A DNA stretch of 64,000 bases from Sedimentitalea xiamensis. Lineage in GTDB: Bacteria > Pseudomonadota > Alphaproteobacteria > Rhodobacterales > Rhodobacteraceae. Below are positions 8,691 through 18,915 of the stretch, piece by piece. A program made the position numbers and the translations under genes. Where the stretch lies: contig NZ_JASNJE010000001.1 of the NCBI RefSeq assembly GCF_030164465.1, forward strand, positions 310,001 through 374,000, read 5' to 3'. How positions within the stretch are numbered: position 1 is the first letter of the stretch; the number at the start of each line of letters is the position of its first letter. The notes beneath the pieces are model-generated. The model was not told the origin of the DNA. It saw nothing but the letters and a program-made list of their open reading frames with translations, and searched no databases.

Positions 8691-10946
8691 CTACCCGATC
8701 TTGCAGGAGGCCAGCACCGCCATGTTCAGGATGTCATTGGCGGTCGAGACCGACGAGCAGATCTGGATCGGCTTGTCGAGGCCCGAAAGGATCGGACCGA
8801 TCACGGTCGCGCCGCCCATCTCCTGCATCAGCTTGACCGAGATGCTGGCGGAATGGCGTGCCGGCACGACAAGGATGTTGGCGGGTCCCGTGAGGCGTGA
8901 GAACGGATAACTTTCCTTCGATTTCGCGTTCAGCGCCACATCCACGGTCATTTCGCCTTCGAATTCGAAATCCACGCCGCGCTGTTCCAGGATATGCGGC
9001 GCCTGGCCCATCTTGAACGCGCGTTCGGACACCGGGTAGCCGAAGGTCGAGAAGCTGACGAAGGCGACGCGGGGCTCGAGCCCCATGTGCCGCGCCACGT
9101 CGGCGGCGCGTTCAGCGATGGTCGCGAGGTCTTCGGCCTCGGGCCATTCCTGCACCAGCGTGTCCGCGATCAGCACGATCCGACCCTTGTGCAGCAGCGC
9201 AGTGACTCCGGCGACCCCGTTTTCGGCATTGGCGTCGAACACGTGATTGATGCGGTCGAGGATATGCGCCGACTTGCGCGTCGCACCGGTCACCAACCCG
9301 TCGCCATGCCCATGCGCCAGCATCAGCGCCGAGAACACGTGCCGGTCACGCGCGGCAAGCCGGTGGATGTCCTGGCGGTCGAACCCGCGCCGTTGCAGGC
9401 GCTGGTAGAGGAACGCCTTGTAGGCATCGAGATGCTGGGAGTTGCCCGCATTGACGATTTCAAGTTCCCGCGCCGCGTCGCCGAGTCCGACGCTTTCGAG
9501 TTTGGCCTTCACATCGTCGGGCCGGCCGACGACCAGCGCGGTGCCGAGGCCCGAGCGCTGGTAGGTGACTGCGGCGCGCAGCACGCGCGGGTCGTCTCCC
9601 TCGGCAAAAATCATCCGGGCCTTGGCGGCGCGGGCGCGGGTGTTGAGCCCGCGCAGGATGCTGGCGGTCGGGTCCATCCGCGCCTTGAGCGTGGCCTCGT
9701 AGGCCTCCATATCGATGATCGGACGGCGCGCGGCGCCCGTATCCATTCCGGCCTTGGCGACGGCGGGCGGGATGCGGTGGATCAGGCGGGGATCGAATGG
9801 CGTCGGGATGATGTAATCGCGCCCGAAGCTGAGATTCTGCCCGTAGGCCAGCGCCACCTCGTCGGGCACATCCTCTCGCGCCAGCGCCGCGAGCGCCTCG
9901 GCGCAGGCGATCTTCATCTGGTCGTTGATCGCGCGGGCATGAATGTCGAGAGCGCCGCGGAAGAGATAGGGAAAGCCGAGCACGTTGTTGACCTGGTTGG
10001 GATAGTCGCTGCGCCCGGTGGCGACGATGGCGTCCATGCGGACCTCGTGCGCCTCTTCCGGCGTAATCTCCGGGTCGGGATTGGCCATGGCGAAGATCAC
10101 CGGATTGTCGGCCATGCTCGCGACCATGTCCTGGGTCACCGCGCCCTTGACGCTGACGCCGAGGAACACGTCGGCGTCTTTCATCGCGTCGGCGAGGCTG
10201 CGCGCCCCGGTCTTGACGGCATGGGCCGATTTCCACTGGTTCATGCCCTCGGTGCGGCCCTGCCAGATGACGCCCTTTGTGTCGCACATGATGCAGTTCT
10301 CGTGCCGCGCGCCCATGTATTTCAGAAGTTCGAGACAGGCGATGCCTGCCGCTCCCGCGCCGTTCAGCACGATTTTCACATCCTCGATCTTCTTGCCCGA
10401 GATGTGCAGCGCATTGATCAGACCCGCCGCACAGATCACGGCGGTGCCGTGCTGGTCGTCATGGAAGACCGGGATGTCGAGTTCTTCCTTGAGCCGCTGT
10501 TCGATAATGAAACAATCGGGCGCACGGATGTCTTCGAGGTTGATGCCGCCGAAGGTCGGGGCCATCAGCCTGACCGCCTTGCAGAATTCGTCGGTGTCCT
10601 CCGTGTCCAGTTCGATGTCGATGCTGTTGACGTCGGCGAAGGCCTTGAACAGGACCGACTTGCCCTCCATCACCGGCTTGGCACCCAGCGCCCCGAGATT
10701 GCCGAGACCGAGCACCGCCGTCCCGTTCGAAATCACCGCGACGAGATTGCCCTTGATCGTGTAGTCATAGGCGGTTTCCGGGTTCTTCGCGATCTCCTCG
10801 CAGGGCACCGCCACCCCGGGCGAATAGGCCAGCGACAAGTCCCGCTGGGTGTTCAGCGGCACCGTCGCCTGGATCTCGAACTTGCCTGGCATCGGTTCGA
10901 GGTGGAAGGCCAGCGCCTCGTCTCTGGTATATTTGATTCTGGACAT
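8691..10946 (-). CDS. maeB: NADP-dependent malic enzyme with C-terminal phosphotransacetylase-like domain
   Basis: Oxidatively decarboxylates malate to pyruvate, an anaplerotic and NADPH-producing step. Residues 1-430 are the malic enzyme (LAYSPGVAVPCEEIA, VFHDDQHGTAVI, NAD(P) loop LNGAGAAGIACLELL). Residues from about 440 form a phosphate acetyltransferase-like domain that in this family is thought to be regulatory rather than catalytic. The start is ATG 10946 (MSRIKYTRDEA) behind GAGGAGG; the longer frame upstream runs into the mutS promoter and is not supported. The 751-aa length is normal. It is divergent from mutS. Confidence 0.95.
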   Translation of the reverse strand: MSRIKYTRDEALAFHLEPMPGKFEIQATVPLNTQRDLSLAYSPGVAVPCEEIAKNPETAYDYTIKGNLVAVISNGTAVLGLGNLGALGAKPVMEGKSVLFKAFADVNSIDIELDTEDTDEFCKAVRLMAPTFGGINLEDIRAPDCFIIEQRLKEELDIPVFHDDQHGTAVICAAGLINALHISGKKIEDVKIVLNGAGAAGIACLELLKYMGARHENCIMCDTKGVIWQGRTEGMNQWKSAHAVKTGARSLADAMKDADVFLGVSVKGAVTQDMVASMADNPVIFAMANPDPEITPEEAHEVRMDAIVATGRSDYPNQVNNVLGFPYLFRGALDIHARAINDQMKIACAEALAALAREDVPDEVALAYGQNLSFGRDYIIPTPFDPRLIHRIPPAVAKAGMDTGAARRPIIDMEAYEATLKARMDPTASILRGLNTRARAAKARMIFAEGDDPRVLRAAVTYQRSGLGTALVVGRPDDVKAKLESVGLGDAARELEIVNAGNSQHLDAYKAFLYQRLQRRGFDRQDIHRLAARDRHVFSALMLAHGHGDGLVTGATRKSAHILDRINHVFDANAENGVAGVTALLHKGRIVLIADTLVQEWPEAEDLATIAERAADVARHMGLEPRVAFVSFSTFGYPVSERAFKMGQAPHILEQRGVDFEFEGEMTVDVALNAKSKESYPFSRLTGPANILVVPARHSASISVKLMQEMGGATVIGPILSGLDKPIQICSSVSTANDILNMAVLASCKIG

Positions 10947-11084
10947 GGACGGCGCGCCTCCTCGCTGCGGTTTTTCGCTCATACCCCGCGGATCGGGCTT
11001 CCTCAACACCCATGCGTTTTCGCCTTTCGTCGCAGGCCGCGGATTTGTAAGGTCGGCGGCGATCCGAAGACCGGGGGATGATCG

Positions 11085-13718
11085 GTGGCCAATGTCACGC
11101 CCATGATGGCGCAATATCTCGACATCAAGGCGGCGCATGCCGATGCGCTACTGTTCTACCGGATGGGCGATTTCTACGAGATGTTCTTTGACGACGCCGT
11201 GGCCGCGGCCGAGGCGCTCGACATCGCGCTGACCAAGCGGGGCAAGCACGACGGGGCGGACATTCCCATGTGCGGCGTGCCCTATCATGCCGCCGAAGGG
11301 TATTTCCTGACCCTGATCCGCAAGGGGTTCCGTGTCGCGGTCTGCGAACAGATGGAAAGCCCGGCCGAAGCCAGGAAACGCGGCTCCAAATCGGTGGTGC
11401 GCCGCGAGGTGGTGCGGCTGGTCACACCCGGCACCCTGACCGAGGACGCGCTGCTCGAAGCACGCCGGCACAACTTTCTCGCCGCCTTCGCGCGGGTTCG
11501 GGACTCTGCGGCCCTGGCCTGGGCGGACATTTCCACCGGCGCGTTTCTCGTGGAGGAATTGCCTGATGCCCGGATCGGGCCTGAACTGGCCCGGCTGGCG
11601 CCGTCCGAACTGATTGTCACCGAGACCGAAGCCGGCGCCCTGCGGCAAGCCGCAGGGGATCTGGGCGTGCCGTTGACCCCGCTTGGCGGCGCGAGCTTTG
11701 ACAGCACCGCGTCCGAAAAACGTCTCTGCAGCCTGTTTGGCGTCGGCACGCTGGATGCGTTCGGAACCTTCGGGCGCGCCGAGGTTTCGGCCATGGGCGC
11801 GCTGATCGATTACCTCGACATCACCCAGAAGGGCAAGCTGCCGCTGCTGCAACCGCCGGTGCGCGAAACGATGGACCGGGTCGTGCAGATCGATGCGGCA
11901 ACCCGCCGGAACCTGGAATTGACCCGGTCGCTTTCGGGATCACGCTCCGGATCCCTGCTGTCGGTCATGGACCGGACGGTAACGCCGGGCGGGGCGCGGT
12001 TGCTGGAACAGCGCCTGTCCAGCCCGTCCCGCGATCTCGCCACGATCCACCATCGACTGGACGCGATCGATTTCGCAATCGGCCAGGACCGCCTGGCGAC
12101 CGACCTGAGAACCGCCCTGCGCAAGACTCCCGATCTGGACCGCGCCCTGTCGCGGCTGTCGCTGGATCGCGGCGGTCCGCGCGACCTGGCCGCCATCCGA
12201 AACGGGCTCGAACAGGGAAGAGCGGTTGCGGGACATTGCGCGCGCGGCGACCTGCCCGATCTTTTCGCCGGATCCGTGAACGCGCTTGGTGGATTTGACG
12301 ATCTCGTCGCGCTGTTGGATGCGGCCCTGGTCGCCGATCCGCCGGTCCTGGCGCGGGACGGCGGTTTCATTGCCAGCGGTTTCGATCCGGACCTCGACGA
12401 GGCCCGCACCCTGCGCGACGAGGGACGGTCGGTGATCGCGGCCATGCAGAAACGCTATTGCGACGATACCGGGATCGCGTCGCTGAAGATCAAGCACAAC
12501 AACGTGCTGGGGTATTTCATCGAAACCACCGCGACTCATGCCGCGAGGATGCTGTCGCCGCCGCTTTCGGAAACCTACATCCACCGGCAGACCACAGCGA
12601 ACCAGGTCCGGTTCACGACCGTGGAGCTCGGTGAGATGGAAACCCGGATCCTGAACGCGGGAAACCGTGCCCTGGAGATCGAGAAACAGCTCTATAAACG
12701 GCTCAGGCACGAAATTCTCGACCAGGCGGGTCCGATCAGTGCGGCCTCGCGCGCGCTGGCCGAACTCGACCTGGCGACGGCGCTGGCGGATCTGGCGCGC
12801 GCCGAAAACTGGTGCCGTCCCAAGGTGGACGAGAGCCGCGCTTTTGCCATCGACGGCGGGCGGCATCCGGTTGTGGAACAGGCGCTGCGCCGGCAGGGGG
12901 GCGACGGATTCATCGCCAACGATTGCGACCTGACAGCGTCCGGCGGGGCCGCGATCTGGTTGCTGACCGGTCCCAACATGGCCGGAAAGTCGACCTTTCT
13001 GCGTCAGAACGCGTTGATTGCCCTGCTCGCCCAGGTCGGCAGTTTCGTGCCGGCCCGCGCGGCGCATGTAGGACTGGTCAGCCAGCTCTTCAGCCGCGTC
13101 GGCGCCTCCGACGACCTGGCGCGGGGCCGATCCACTTTCATGGTCGAAATGGTGGAAACGGCGGCCATTCTCAACCAGGCGGACGATCGCGCGCTTGTCA
13201 TCCTGGACGAAATAGGTCGCGGCACCGCGACCTATGACGGCCTGTCCATAGCCTGGGCGACACTGGAACATCTGCATTCCAGCAACCGGTGTCGCGCGCT
13301 GTTCGCCACCCACTATCATGAACTCACGGCGCTCGCCGGAAAACTCGTAGGCGTGGAAAACGCAACGGTCGCGGTGAAGGAATGGAATGGCGAAGTCGTC
13401 TTCCTGCACGAAGTCCGCAAGGGCGCCGCCGACCGATCCTACGGCGTTCAGGTCGCACAACTGGCCGGGCTGCCGAAATCCGTTCTCGACCGGGCCAGAG
13501 TCGTGCTCGAAGCGCTCGAAAAAGGCGAACGCGAAGGCGGCGCGACCAAGAAGACGTTGATCGACGATCTGCCGCTTTTCGCCGTTGCGCCGCCTGCCTC
13601 CAGACCCGAGAAATCCTCGCCCGCTCTTGATATGCTCAAGGCTGTCCAACCGGACGAGCTGAGCCCGAAACAGGCGCTGGATCTGATTTACAGACTGAAA
13701 GAGGCGGCCAATTCCTGA
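11085..13718 (+). CDS. mutS: DNA mismatch repair ATPase MutS
   Basis: Recognises mismatches and small loops and starts methyl-independent repair. The N-terminal mismatch-binding FYE motif is present in [11 protein letters not shown]. The Walker A sequence [14 protein letters not shown], the Walker B region [15 protein letters not shown] and the ATHYHELT switch segment are intact. The protein has 877 aa, the usual family size. Translation appears to begin at a GTG (11085) behind GGGGGA; the tandem ATG codons at 11103 and 11106 are the alternatives. Confidence 0.96.
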   Translation: MANVTPMMAQYLDIKAAHADALLFYRMGDFYEMFFDDAVAAAEALDIALTKRGKHDGADIPMCGVPYHAAEGYFLTLIRKGFRVAVCEQMESPAEARKRGSKSVVRREVVRLVTPGTLTEDALLEARRHNFLAAFARVRDSAALAWADISTGAFLVEELPDARIGPELARLAPSELIVTETEAGALRQAAGDLGVPLTPLGGASFDSTASEKRLCSLFGVGTLDAFGTFGRAEVSAMGALIDYLDITQKGKLPLLQPPVRETMDRVVQIDAATRRNLELTRSLSGSRSGSLLSVMDRTVTPGGARLLEQRLSSPSRDLATIHHRLDAIDFAIGQDRLATDLRTALRKTPDLDRALSRLSLDRGGPRDLAAIRNGLEQGRAVAGHCARGDLPDLFAGSVNALGGFDDLVALLDAALVADPPVLARDGGFIASGFDPDLDEARTLRDEGRSVIAAMQKRYCDDTGIASLKIKHNNVLGYFIETTATHAARMLSPPLSETYIHRQTTANQVRFTTVELGEMETRILNAGNRALEIEKQLYKRLRHEILDQAGPISAASRALAELDLATALADLARAENWCRPKVDESRAFAIDGGRHPVVEQALRRQGGDGFIANDCDLTASGGAAIWLLTGPNMAGKSTFLRQNALIALLAQVGSFVPARAAHVGLVSQLFSRVGASDDLARGRSTFMVEMVETAAILNQADDRALVILDEIGRGTATYDGLSIAWATLEHLHSSNRCRALFATHYHELTALAGKLVGVENATVAVKEWNGEVVFLHEVRKGAADRSYGVQVAQLAGLPKSVLDRARVVLEALEKGEREGGATKKTLIDDLPLFAVAPPASRPEKSSPALDMLKAVQPDELSPKQALDLIYRLKEAANS

Positions 13719-13730
13719 CCGCCCCGTTAT

Positions 13731-13789
13731 CCTCTTGCCGCAAATACTCCCGCCGGAGGCTCCCCAACCATCCGCCGGCGCGACGGCGG
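13731..13789 (-). repeat. Second copy of the extragenic repeat plus a terminator-like hairpin after grpE
   Basis: Read on the minus strand, GGGGAGCCTCCGGCGGGAG followed by TATTTGCGGC (13765 down to 13738) repeats the core of the 8.6-kb element in the opposite orientation. Next to it, a hairpin with arms CCGCCG (13772-13777) and CGGCGG (13784-13789) lies 1 bp from the grpE stop. The whole gap separates the convergent ends of mutS and grpE. Confidence 0.5.
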
Positions 13790-13790
13790 G

Positions 13791-14354
13791 TCAGGACGCC
13801 GGAGTCGACGACACCCCCACTTGTGCGGGGCGCAGCAGGCGATCATGCAGCATGAAGCCTTCGACAGCCACCTGGATGATGTCGCCGGCCCGCGTTCCCG
13901 GTACCGGTGCTTCGAACATGGCCTGATGCAACCGCGGGTCGAACCGGTCTCCGACTTCCGGGGCGATCAATTCGATCCCGTGCTTGTTGAACACGTTCAG
14001 CAATTCGCGCATCGTCAGTTCGATGCCTTCGATCAGTGCCGAGGACACGTTTTTCTGCTCTTCCGTCGCGGTTTCGATCGCCCGTTTCATGTTGTCGAAC
14101 ACCGGCATCATGTCGCGCGCCAGTTTCGATCCGCCGTATTGTTCCGCCTCGCGCCGGTCGCGTTCCGACCGTTTGCGCGCGTTCTCCGCATCCGCGAGCG
14201 CCCGCATGAAACGGTCCTTGTAGTCGTCACGCTCTGCCCGGAGCGAATCCAGTTCAATCGCCTCGGGGTCCATTTCGGCCATTTCCTTGGCGAATTCCTC
14301 GGCTTCCATATCGGCCAAATCGTCCAGAAAATCGTTGTTCTTGGGGTCTGCCAT
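13791..14354 (-). CDS. grpE: Nucleotide exchange factor GrpE
   Basis: Promotes ADP release from DnaK in the heat-shock chaperone cycle. The 187-aa protein has the usual layout: an acidic N-terminus, a long coiled-coil helix (LRAERDDYKDRFMRALADAE and onward), and a C-terminal beta domain with GVSDRFDP-like GDRFDPRLHQAM and the terminal VEGFMLHDRLLRPAQVGV. It lies 9 bp downstream of hrcA, and the two are probably one heat-shock operon. No dnaK or dnaJ gene is in the window. Confidence 0.96.
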   Translation of the reverse strand: MADPKNNDFLDDLADMEAEEFAKEMAEMDPEAIELDSLRAERDDYKDRFMRALADAENARKRSERDRREAEQYGGSKLARDMMPVFDNMKRAIETATEEQKNVSSALIEGIELTMRELLNVFNKHGIELIAPEVGDRFDPRLHQAMFEAPVPGTRAGDIIQVAVEGFMLHDRLLRPAQVGVSSTPAS

Positions 14355-14363
14355 CTTTCACCT

Positions 14364-15428
14364 CTAATTGCGGTCGGAAATCAGCCGTCCCACCAGCTGC
14401 GCCGTATAGTCCACGATCGGCACGATCCGTCCGTAATTCAGACGGGTCGGACCGATGACGCCGACCGCGCCAATGATCTTTCGATCAGCGTTCATATAAG
14501 GAGACACAACCAAAGAGGAACCCGAAAGTGAAAAAAGTTTGTTCTCGGAACCGATAAAAATGCGCACTCCTTCACCTTCTTCGGTCAGTTGCAGGAACTC
14601 CGCGATGTCGCGTTTGCGCTCCAGATCGTCAAACAGGGTGCGTATGCGTTCCAGTTCTTCACCGTCATCCTCGCCGCCCAGCAGGTTGGCCCGGCCACGG
14701 ACGATGAGTCGGTCCTCTTCGCCCCCGTCGCCCTCCCAGACGGCCAGGCCGCTCTTGACCATTTCGCGGGCCAGGCTGTCGATCTCGCTGCGGCGTTTCT
14801 TGATCTCCGCCCGGATCGACCGGTTGACGTCGCTCAGGGTCTTGCCCTCGATCAGCGCGTTCAGGAAATTCGCAGCTTCGCGCATCGAACTCGGGGTTTG
14901 GCCCGGCGGCGGGGTGAACAGCCTGTTTTCCACGTGGCCATCCGCGAAGACCAGCACCACCAGAGCCCGGTTATGCGCCAGAGACACGAATTCGATATGC
15001 CGTATCTCCGCCTCGTGTTTCGGGGTCAGGACCAGAGATGCGCCGTGGGTGACGCCGGACAGGGCCGACCCGATCCGGTCGAGCATCCCGCCGACGTCGG
15101 GTGAATTCCGGGCCATGGTCTCATCCAGTTTCTGACGGTCCGCCGCGTCCAGATCGCTGACTTCGAGAAGCCCGTCCACGAACATCCGCAATCCCATCTG
15201 CGTCGGAATCCGCCCGGCGCTGACATGCGGACTGTCCAGCAATCCCAGATATTCCAGGTCCTGCATCACGTTGCGCACCGTGGCCGCGCTCAGTTTCTCG
15301 CTGAGCGTGCGGGTCAGGGTCCGGCTGCCAACCGGTCCGCCCGTGTCCAGATAGGATTCGACGACCAGCCGGAACACTTCCCTGGACCGGTCGTTCATCT
15401 CATCCAACAGCTTCGTCGCATCGTTCAT
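14364..15428 (-). CDS. hrcA: Heat-inducible transcription repressor HrcA
   Basis: Represses class I heat-shock genes by binding the CIRCE inverted repeat. The N-terminal winged helix (REVFRLVVESYLDTGGPVGS, then SEKLSAATVRNVMQDLEYLG) and the C-terminal segment GRIVPIVDYTAQLVGRLI are characteristic. I place the start at ATG 15428 (MNDATKLLDEM, 354 aa) behind AAGGATAG; the longer frame begins in the gap shared with rph. I looked for a CIRCE element upstream and found none, so hrcA itself is probably not autoregulated through CIRCE here. Confidence 0.95.
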   Translation of the reverse strand: MNDATKLLDEMNDRSREVFRLVVESYLDTGGPVGSRTLTRTLSEKLSAATVRNVMQDLEYLGLLDSPHVSAGRIPTQMGLRMFVDGLLEVSDLDAADRQKLDETMARNSPDVGGMLDRIGSALSGVTHGASLVLTPKHEAEIRHIEFVSLAHNRALVVLVFADGHVENRLFTPPPGQTPSSMREAANFLNALIEGKTLSDVNRSIRAEIKKRRSEIDSLAREMVKSGLAVWEGDGGEEDRLIVRGRANLLGGEDDGEELERIRTLFDDLERKRDIAEFLQLTEEGEGVRIFIGSENKLFSLSGSSLVVSPYMNADRKIIGAVGVIGPTRLNYGRIVPIVDYTAQLVGRLISDRN

Positions 15429-15542
15429 GCGTGCTATCCTTGGTTGGATCGCCATTAAAGTCCACATGTCGCAAAGGTCAATCGGGCTTGCATCGCAGGT
15501 GCGCTGAACGGTATTGCGGCCCCAGCAATCAAAGGATTTCCA

Positions 15543-16253
15543 ATGCGACCCTCCGGAAGAAACTTAAGCGAAATGCGCCCCGTTTCAATCGAAACAGGCT
15601 TCACAAAGCACGCCGAAGGCTCTTGCCTGATCAGGATTGGCGACACCCATGTCCTTTGCACGGCAACCATAGAAGACCGCGTGCCGCCCTTCATCAAGGG
15701 GTCCGGACTGGGCTGGGTCACGGCGGAGTACGGCATGCTGCCCCGTGCCACAAACACGCGGATGCGCCGTGAGGCGGCTTCTGGAAAACAGGGGGGGCGG
15801 ACGGTGGAAATCCAGCGGCTGATCGGGCGCGCATTGCGGGCCGGTGTGGACCGCGTGGCGCTTGGAGAACGCCAGATCACGGTGGATTGCGACGTGCTTC
15901 AGGCCGATGGCGGCACCCGTTGCGCATCGATCACCGGCGGTTGGGTCGCGCTGCGCCTGGCGGTAAACCGTCTGATGAAGACAGGCGACGTGATCACCGA
16001 CCCGCTGGTGGACCCAGTCGCCGCCGTGTCCTGCGGGATCTACGCCGGCCAGCCGGTGCTGGATCTCGATTACCCCGAAGACAGCGAAGCGGGCGTTGAC
16101 GGCAATTTCATCATGACCGGATCGGGGAAACTGATCGAAGTGCAGATGTCCGCGGAAGGGTCCGTATTCTCGCGGGACCAGATGAACAGCCTGATGGACC
16201 TGGCGCAAAAGGGTGTGTCCGAACTGGTGGCGGCGCAGAAGGCCGCCGCATGA
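15543..16253 (+). CDS. rph: Ribonuclease PH
   Basis: A phosphorolytic 3'-to-5' exoribonuclease that trims tRNA precursors. The 236-aa protein begins with the typical RPSGR and carries [30 protein letters not shown], and [19 protein letters not shown], all characteristic of the family. It is divergent from hrcA and starts a three-gene run with overlapping ends: rph and rdgB share ATGA, rdgB and hemW overlap by 8 nt. Confidence 0.96.
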   Translation: MRPSGRNLSEMRPVSIETGFTKHAEGSCLIRIGDTHVLCTATIEDRVPPFIKGSGLGWVTAEYGMLPRATNTRMRREAASGKQGGRTVEIQRLIGRALRAGVDRVALGERQITVDCDVLQADGGTRCASITGGWVALRLAVNRLMKTGDVITDPLVDPVAAVSCGIYAGQPVLDLDYPEDSEAGVDGNFIMTGSGKLIEVQMSAEGSVFSRDQMNSLMDLAQKGVSELVAAQKAAA

Positions 16254-16861
16254 TCCGGAAGTTCACCGGCGACAGGCTGCTGATCGCAACGCACAATACC
16301 GGCAAGCTGGAAGAGATGGCCCATCTTCTGGAGCCCTACGGGGTTTCGGTGATCGGCGCTGCCGAGATGAACCTGCCGGAGCCGGACGAAACCGAAGACA
16401 GTTTTGTCGGCAACGCGCGGATCAAGGCGCATGCGGCCGCGCGGGCGACCGGGCTTCCGGCTCTGGCCGACGATTCCGGCATCGAGATCGACGCGCTTGG
16501 CGGCGCGCCCGGTGTTTATACTGCCGATTGGGCTGAAACCCCGACCGGGCGGGATTTTGCGATGGCGATGGAACGCACCCATCGCGAACTTGAGGCGGTG
16601 AACGCGCCGCATCCGCGCACGGCCCGGTTCTGCTGCACATTGGTCCTTGCCTGGCCCGACGGGCATGACGAGGTCTTTCCCGGTGTCCTGCCCGGCCACG
16701 TGGTCTGGCCGATGCGCGGGATCCGGGGCCATGGCTATGACCCGATCTTTGTGCCAGAAGGATTCGACCAGACTTTCGGGGAAATGGACCGCTGGGAAAA
16801 GAACCGTATCAGCCATCGCGCAAGGGCGGTGAGCGCTTTCGTTCAGGGCTGTTTTGACTGA
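16250..16861 (+). CDS. rdgB: XTP/dITP diphosphatase (non-canonical purine NTP pyrophosphatase)
   Basis: Hydrolyses ITP, dITP and XTP so that deaminated purines do not enter DNA or RNA. The 203-aa protein carries the diagnostic [12 protein letters not shown] motif at the N-terminus, the ESFVGNA-like [13 protein letters not shown], and [17 protein letters not shown]. The end [10 protein letters not shown] is also typical. It starts in the ATGA overlap with rph. The rph-rdgB-hemW order is common in alphaproteobacteria. Confidence 0.95.
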   Translation: MIRKFTGDRLLIATHNTGKLEEMAHLLEPYGVSVIGAAEMNLPEPDETEDSFVGNARIKAHAAARATGLPALADDSGIEIDALGGAPGVYTADWAETPTGRDFAMAMERTHRELEAVNAPHPRTARFCCTLVLAWPDGHDEVFPGVLPGHVVWPMRGIRGHGYDPIFVPEGFDQTFGEMDRWEKNRISHRARAVSAFVQGCFD

Positions 16862-18011
16862 AGATTGGCGACATGGTGGCTTTGGCCTGTACGTCCACTG
16901 GCCTTTCTGCCAGGCGAAATGCCCCTATTGCGATTTCAACAGCCATGTGGCCCGCCGGATCGACCATGATGGGTGGCGTGACGCCTACCTCGCCGAACTG
17001 GAACGGGTTGCGCAGGATACGCCGGGGCGGGTGCTGAATTCCGTCTTTTTCGGCGGCGGAACGCCGAGCCTGATGCAACCGGACACGGTGGCGGAGATCA
17101 TCGCCGCCGCCAGCCGCCTCTGGACCCCGGCGAACGATATCGAGATCACGCTCGAAGCGAATCCGGGGTCCGTTGAGGCCGGCCGGTTCGCCGGATTTCG
17201 CGATGCGGGCGTTAACCGCGTGTCGATGGGCATTCAGGCTCTGAGCGACGACGACTTGCGACGTCTGGGACGGGTTCACACCGTGGCCGAGGCCCGCGTG
17301 GCCTTCGACGTGGCCCGATCCTGTTTCCAGCGGGTCAGTTTCGACCTGATCTATGCCCGGCAGGACCAGACGCTGGACGATTGGCGGGTCGAACTGACCG
17401 AGGCGCTCGGCATGGCGATCGATCATCTGTCCCTCTATCAGCTGACCATCGAACCGGGGACCGCCTTTGGCGACCGTTTCGCCGTCGGCAAGTTGCGCGG
17501 GTTGCCGTCGGACGACCTGTCCGCCGACATGTACGATCTGACCCAGGATCTGTGCGATGCTCATGGGCTGCCGATGTATGAGGTGTCAAACCACGCCCGT
17601 CCCGGCGCGGAATCCCGTCACAACCAGATCTATTGGAACGGTGGCGACTATGTGGGAGTCGGGCCGGGCGCGCATGGGCGCGTCACCGTGAACGGCCGGC
17701 GCTTCGCGACGGAATGCAGGCGTGATCCTTCGGCATGGCTGGCATCGGTGCCTCAGGAAAAAGCCGAAAACGTCCGCACGCCCCTGTCCGGGCTGGAACA
17801 GGGCGAAGAATACCTGATGATGGGCCTGCGGGTCCGAAGCGGGCTGGACATCGCCCGCTATGAGTCCCTGACCGGGCGGAAGCTGAACCAGAAGGCCCGG
17901 AGGTCCTTGTCTGAACTGGGGATGATCATCGACACTGGAAACAAGATAATCGTTTCCAAACAAGGTGTTATGTTATTGAATTCGGTGATATCCGAGTTTC
18001 TTGCGGGTTAG
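16854..18011 (+). CDS. hemW: HemW, radical SAM heme chaperone
   Basis: A radical SAM protein related to oxygen-independent coproporphyrinogen oxidase. The cluster motif is C-x3-C-x2-C in WPFCQAKCPYCDFN; the following phenylalanine in place of the extra cysteine of HemN, and the 385-aa length, fit HemW, which transfers heme. The start appears to be a TTG at 16854 overlapping the end of rdgB by 8 nt (reads [16 protein letters not shown]); no ATG occurs before the cluster motif. The stop overlaps convergent parB by 4 nt. Confidence 0.9.
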   Translation: MTEDWRHGGFGLYVHWPFCQAKCPYCDFNSHVARRIDHDGWRDAYLAELERVAQDTPGRVLNSVFFGGGTPSLMQPDTVAEIIAAASRLWTPANDIEITLEANPGSVEAGRFAGFRDAGVNRVSMGIQALSDDDLRRLGRVHTVAEARVAFDVARSCFQRVSFDLIYARQDQTLDDWRVELTEALGMAIDHLSLYQLTIEPGTAFGDRFAVGKLRGLPSDDLSADMYDLTQDLCDAHGLPMYEVSNHARPGAESRHNQIYWNGGDYVGVGPGAHGRVTVNGRRFATECRRDPSAWLASVPQEKAENVRTPLSGLEQGEEYLMMGLRVRSGLDIARYESLTGRKLNQKARRSLSELGMIIDTGNKIIVSKQGVMLLNSVISEFLAG

Positions 18012-18898
18012 GTTCCGCTCAGCAAACGGCATAGGGTGTCGAGTTCGTCCAGGGACTGATACCTGATCGTCATGGTCCCGGAATCGGCGCCCGGCGCGTG
18101 GCTGAGCGACACTTTCATCGCCAGGTTCGCCGACAGATCGCCTTCGAGCGCCCGCGTGTCCGCGTCTTTTTCAGGGATCTTCTTCGGTGCCTTTGACATC
18201 GGACCGCCGCGCTCGGTCCGTTTCTTGACCAGCGATTCCGTGGCCCGCACGGAGAGTCCGCCCCGAACGATCTCTTTCGCCAGGTCCGAAGGGTTGTCCG
18301 CCGTGATCAAGGCGCGCGCGTGACCCGCGGTCAGTATTCCATCCCGAAGCAGGTCGCGGACATCCTCCGGCAGGGTCAGCAGGCGCATCAGGTTGGCGAT
18401 GTGGCTGCGGCTCTTGCCAAGAGCTTCGGCGAGCTTTTCCTGCGTGTGGCCGAAGCTGTCCATCAGCTGCCTGTAACCGGCCGCCTCTTCGATCGCATTC
18501 AGATCCGCGCGCTGGATGTTTTCGATGATCGCGACCTCAAGAACCTCGACATCGTCGAAATTGCGAACGAGGACCGGAATTTCATGCAGTTGCGCCATTT
18601 GCGCGGCCCGCCAGCGGCGTTCTCCCGCGACGATTTCATAGGTGTCGCCAATTCTCGGACGCACAATCAGAGGTTGTAGAACCCCCTTCTCTTTGATCGA
18701 GGCCGTCAGATCATCGAGGTCGCTTTGCACGAAGGTTCGGCGCGGCTGGTTCGGATTGGCGAAAAGCTTTTCGATCGGAACTTGGATATCGGCGCTGCTC
18801 CGCTCCCCTTTGCGCGCCTGTGGCTCGGGATTCACATCCGCCATCAGCGCCGAAAGTCCCCGACCCAAACCGCGCGGCTTCGCTTTCTTGTCCATCAT
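18008..18898 (-). CDS. parB: Chromosome partitioning protein ParB
   Basis: A CTP-dependent clamp that loads at parS and spreads to organise the origin region. The N-terminal ParA-interaction peptide RGLGRGLSALM, the box II motif GERRWRAAQMAQLHEIPVLV, and the helix-turn-helix LGKSRSHIANLMRLL are all present in the 296-aa protein. GGAGAGACAG precedes the start at 18898; ATG 18895 is the next codon. It lies 17 bp downstream of parA. Two perfect parS sites lie upstream in the same operon. Confidence 0.97.
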   Translation of the reverse strand: MMDKKAKPRGLGRGLSALMADVNPEPQARKGERSSADIQVPIEKLFANPNQPRRTFVQSDLDDLTASIKEKGVLQPLIVRPRIGDTYEIVAGERRWRAAQMAQLHEIPVLVRNFDDVEVLEVAIIENIQRADLNAIEEAAGYRQLMDSFGHTQEKLAEALGKSRSHIANLMRLLTLPEDVRDLLRDGILTAGHARALITADNPSDLAKEIVRGGLSVRATESLVKKRTERGGPMSKAPKKIPEKDADTRALEGDLSANLAMKVSLSHAPGADSGTMTIRYQSLDELDTLCRLLSGT

Positions 18899-18915
18899 CT
18901 GTCTCTCCGGGCCAG

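Noticed and set aside
8994-11081. A 695-codon plus-strand open frame opposite maeB, and similar long frames opposite addA, argG and ahcY
   Set aside because: They mirror real genes on the other strand; high GC makes long antisense frames common. No family segment is recognisable in them.
15429-15542. CIRCE element upstream of hrcA
   Set aside because: No TTAGCACTC-N9-GAGTGCTAA-like repeat is present in the hrcA/rph gap.
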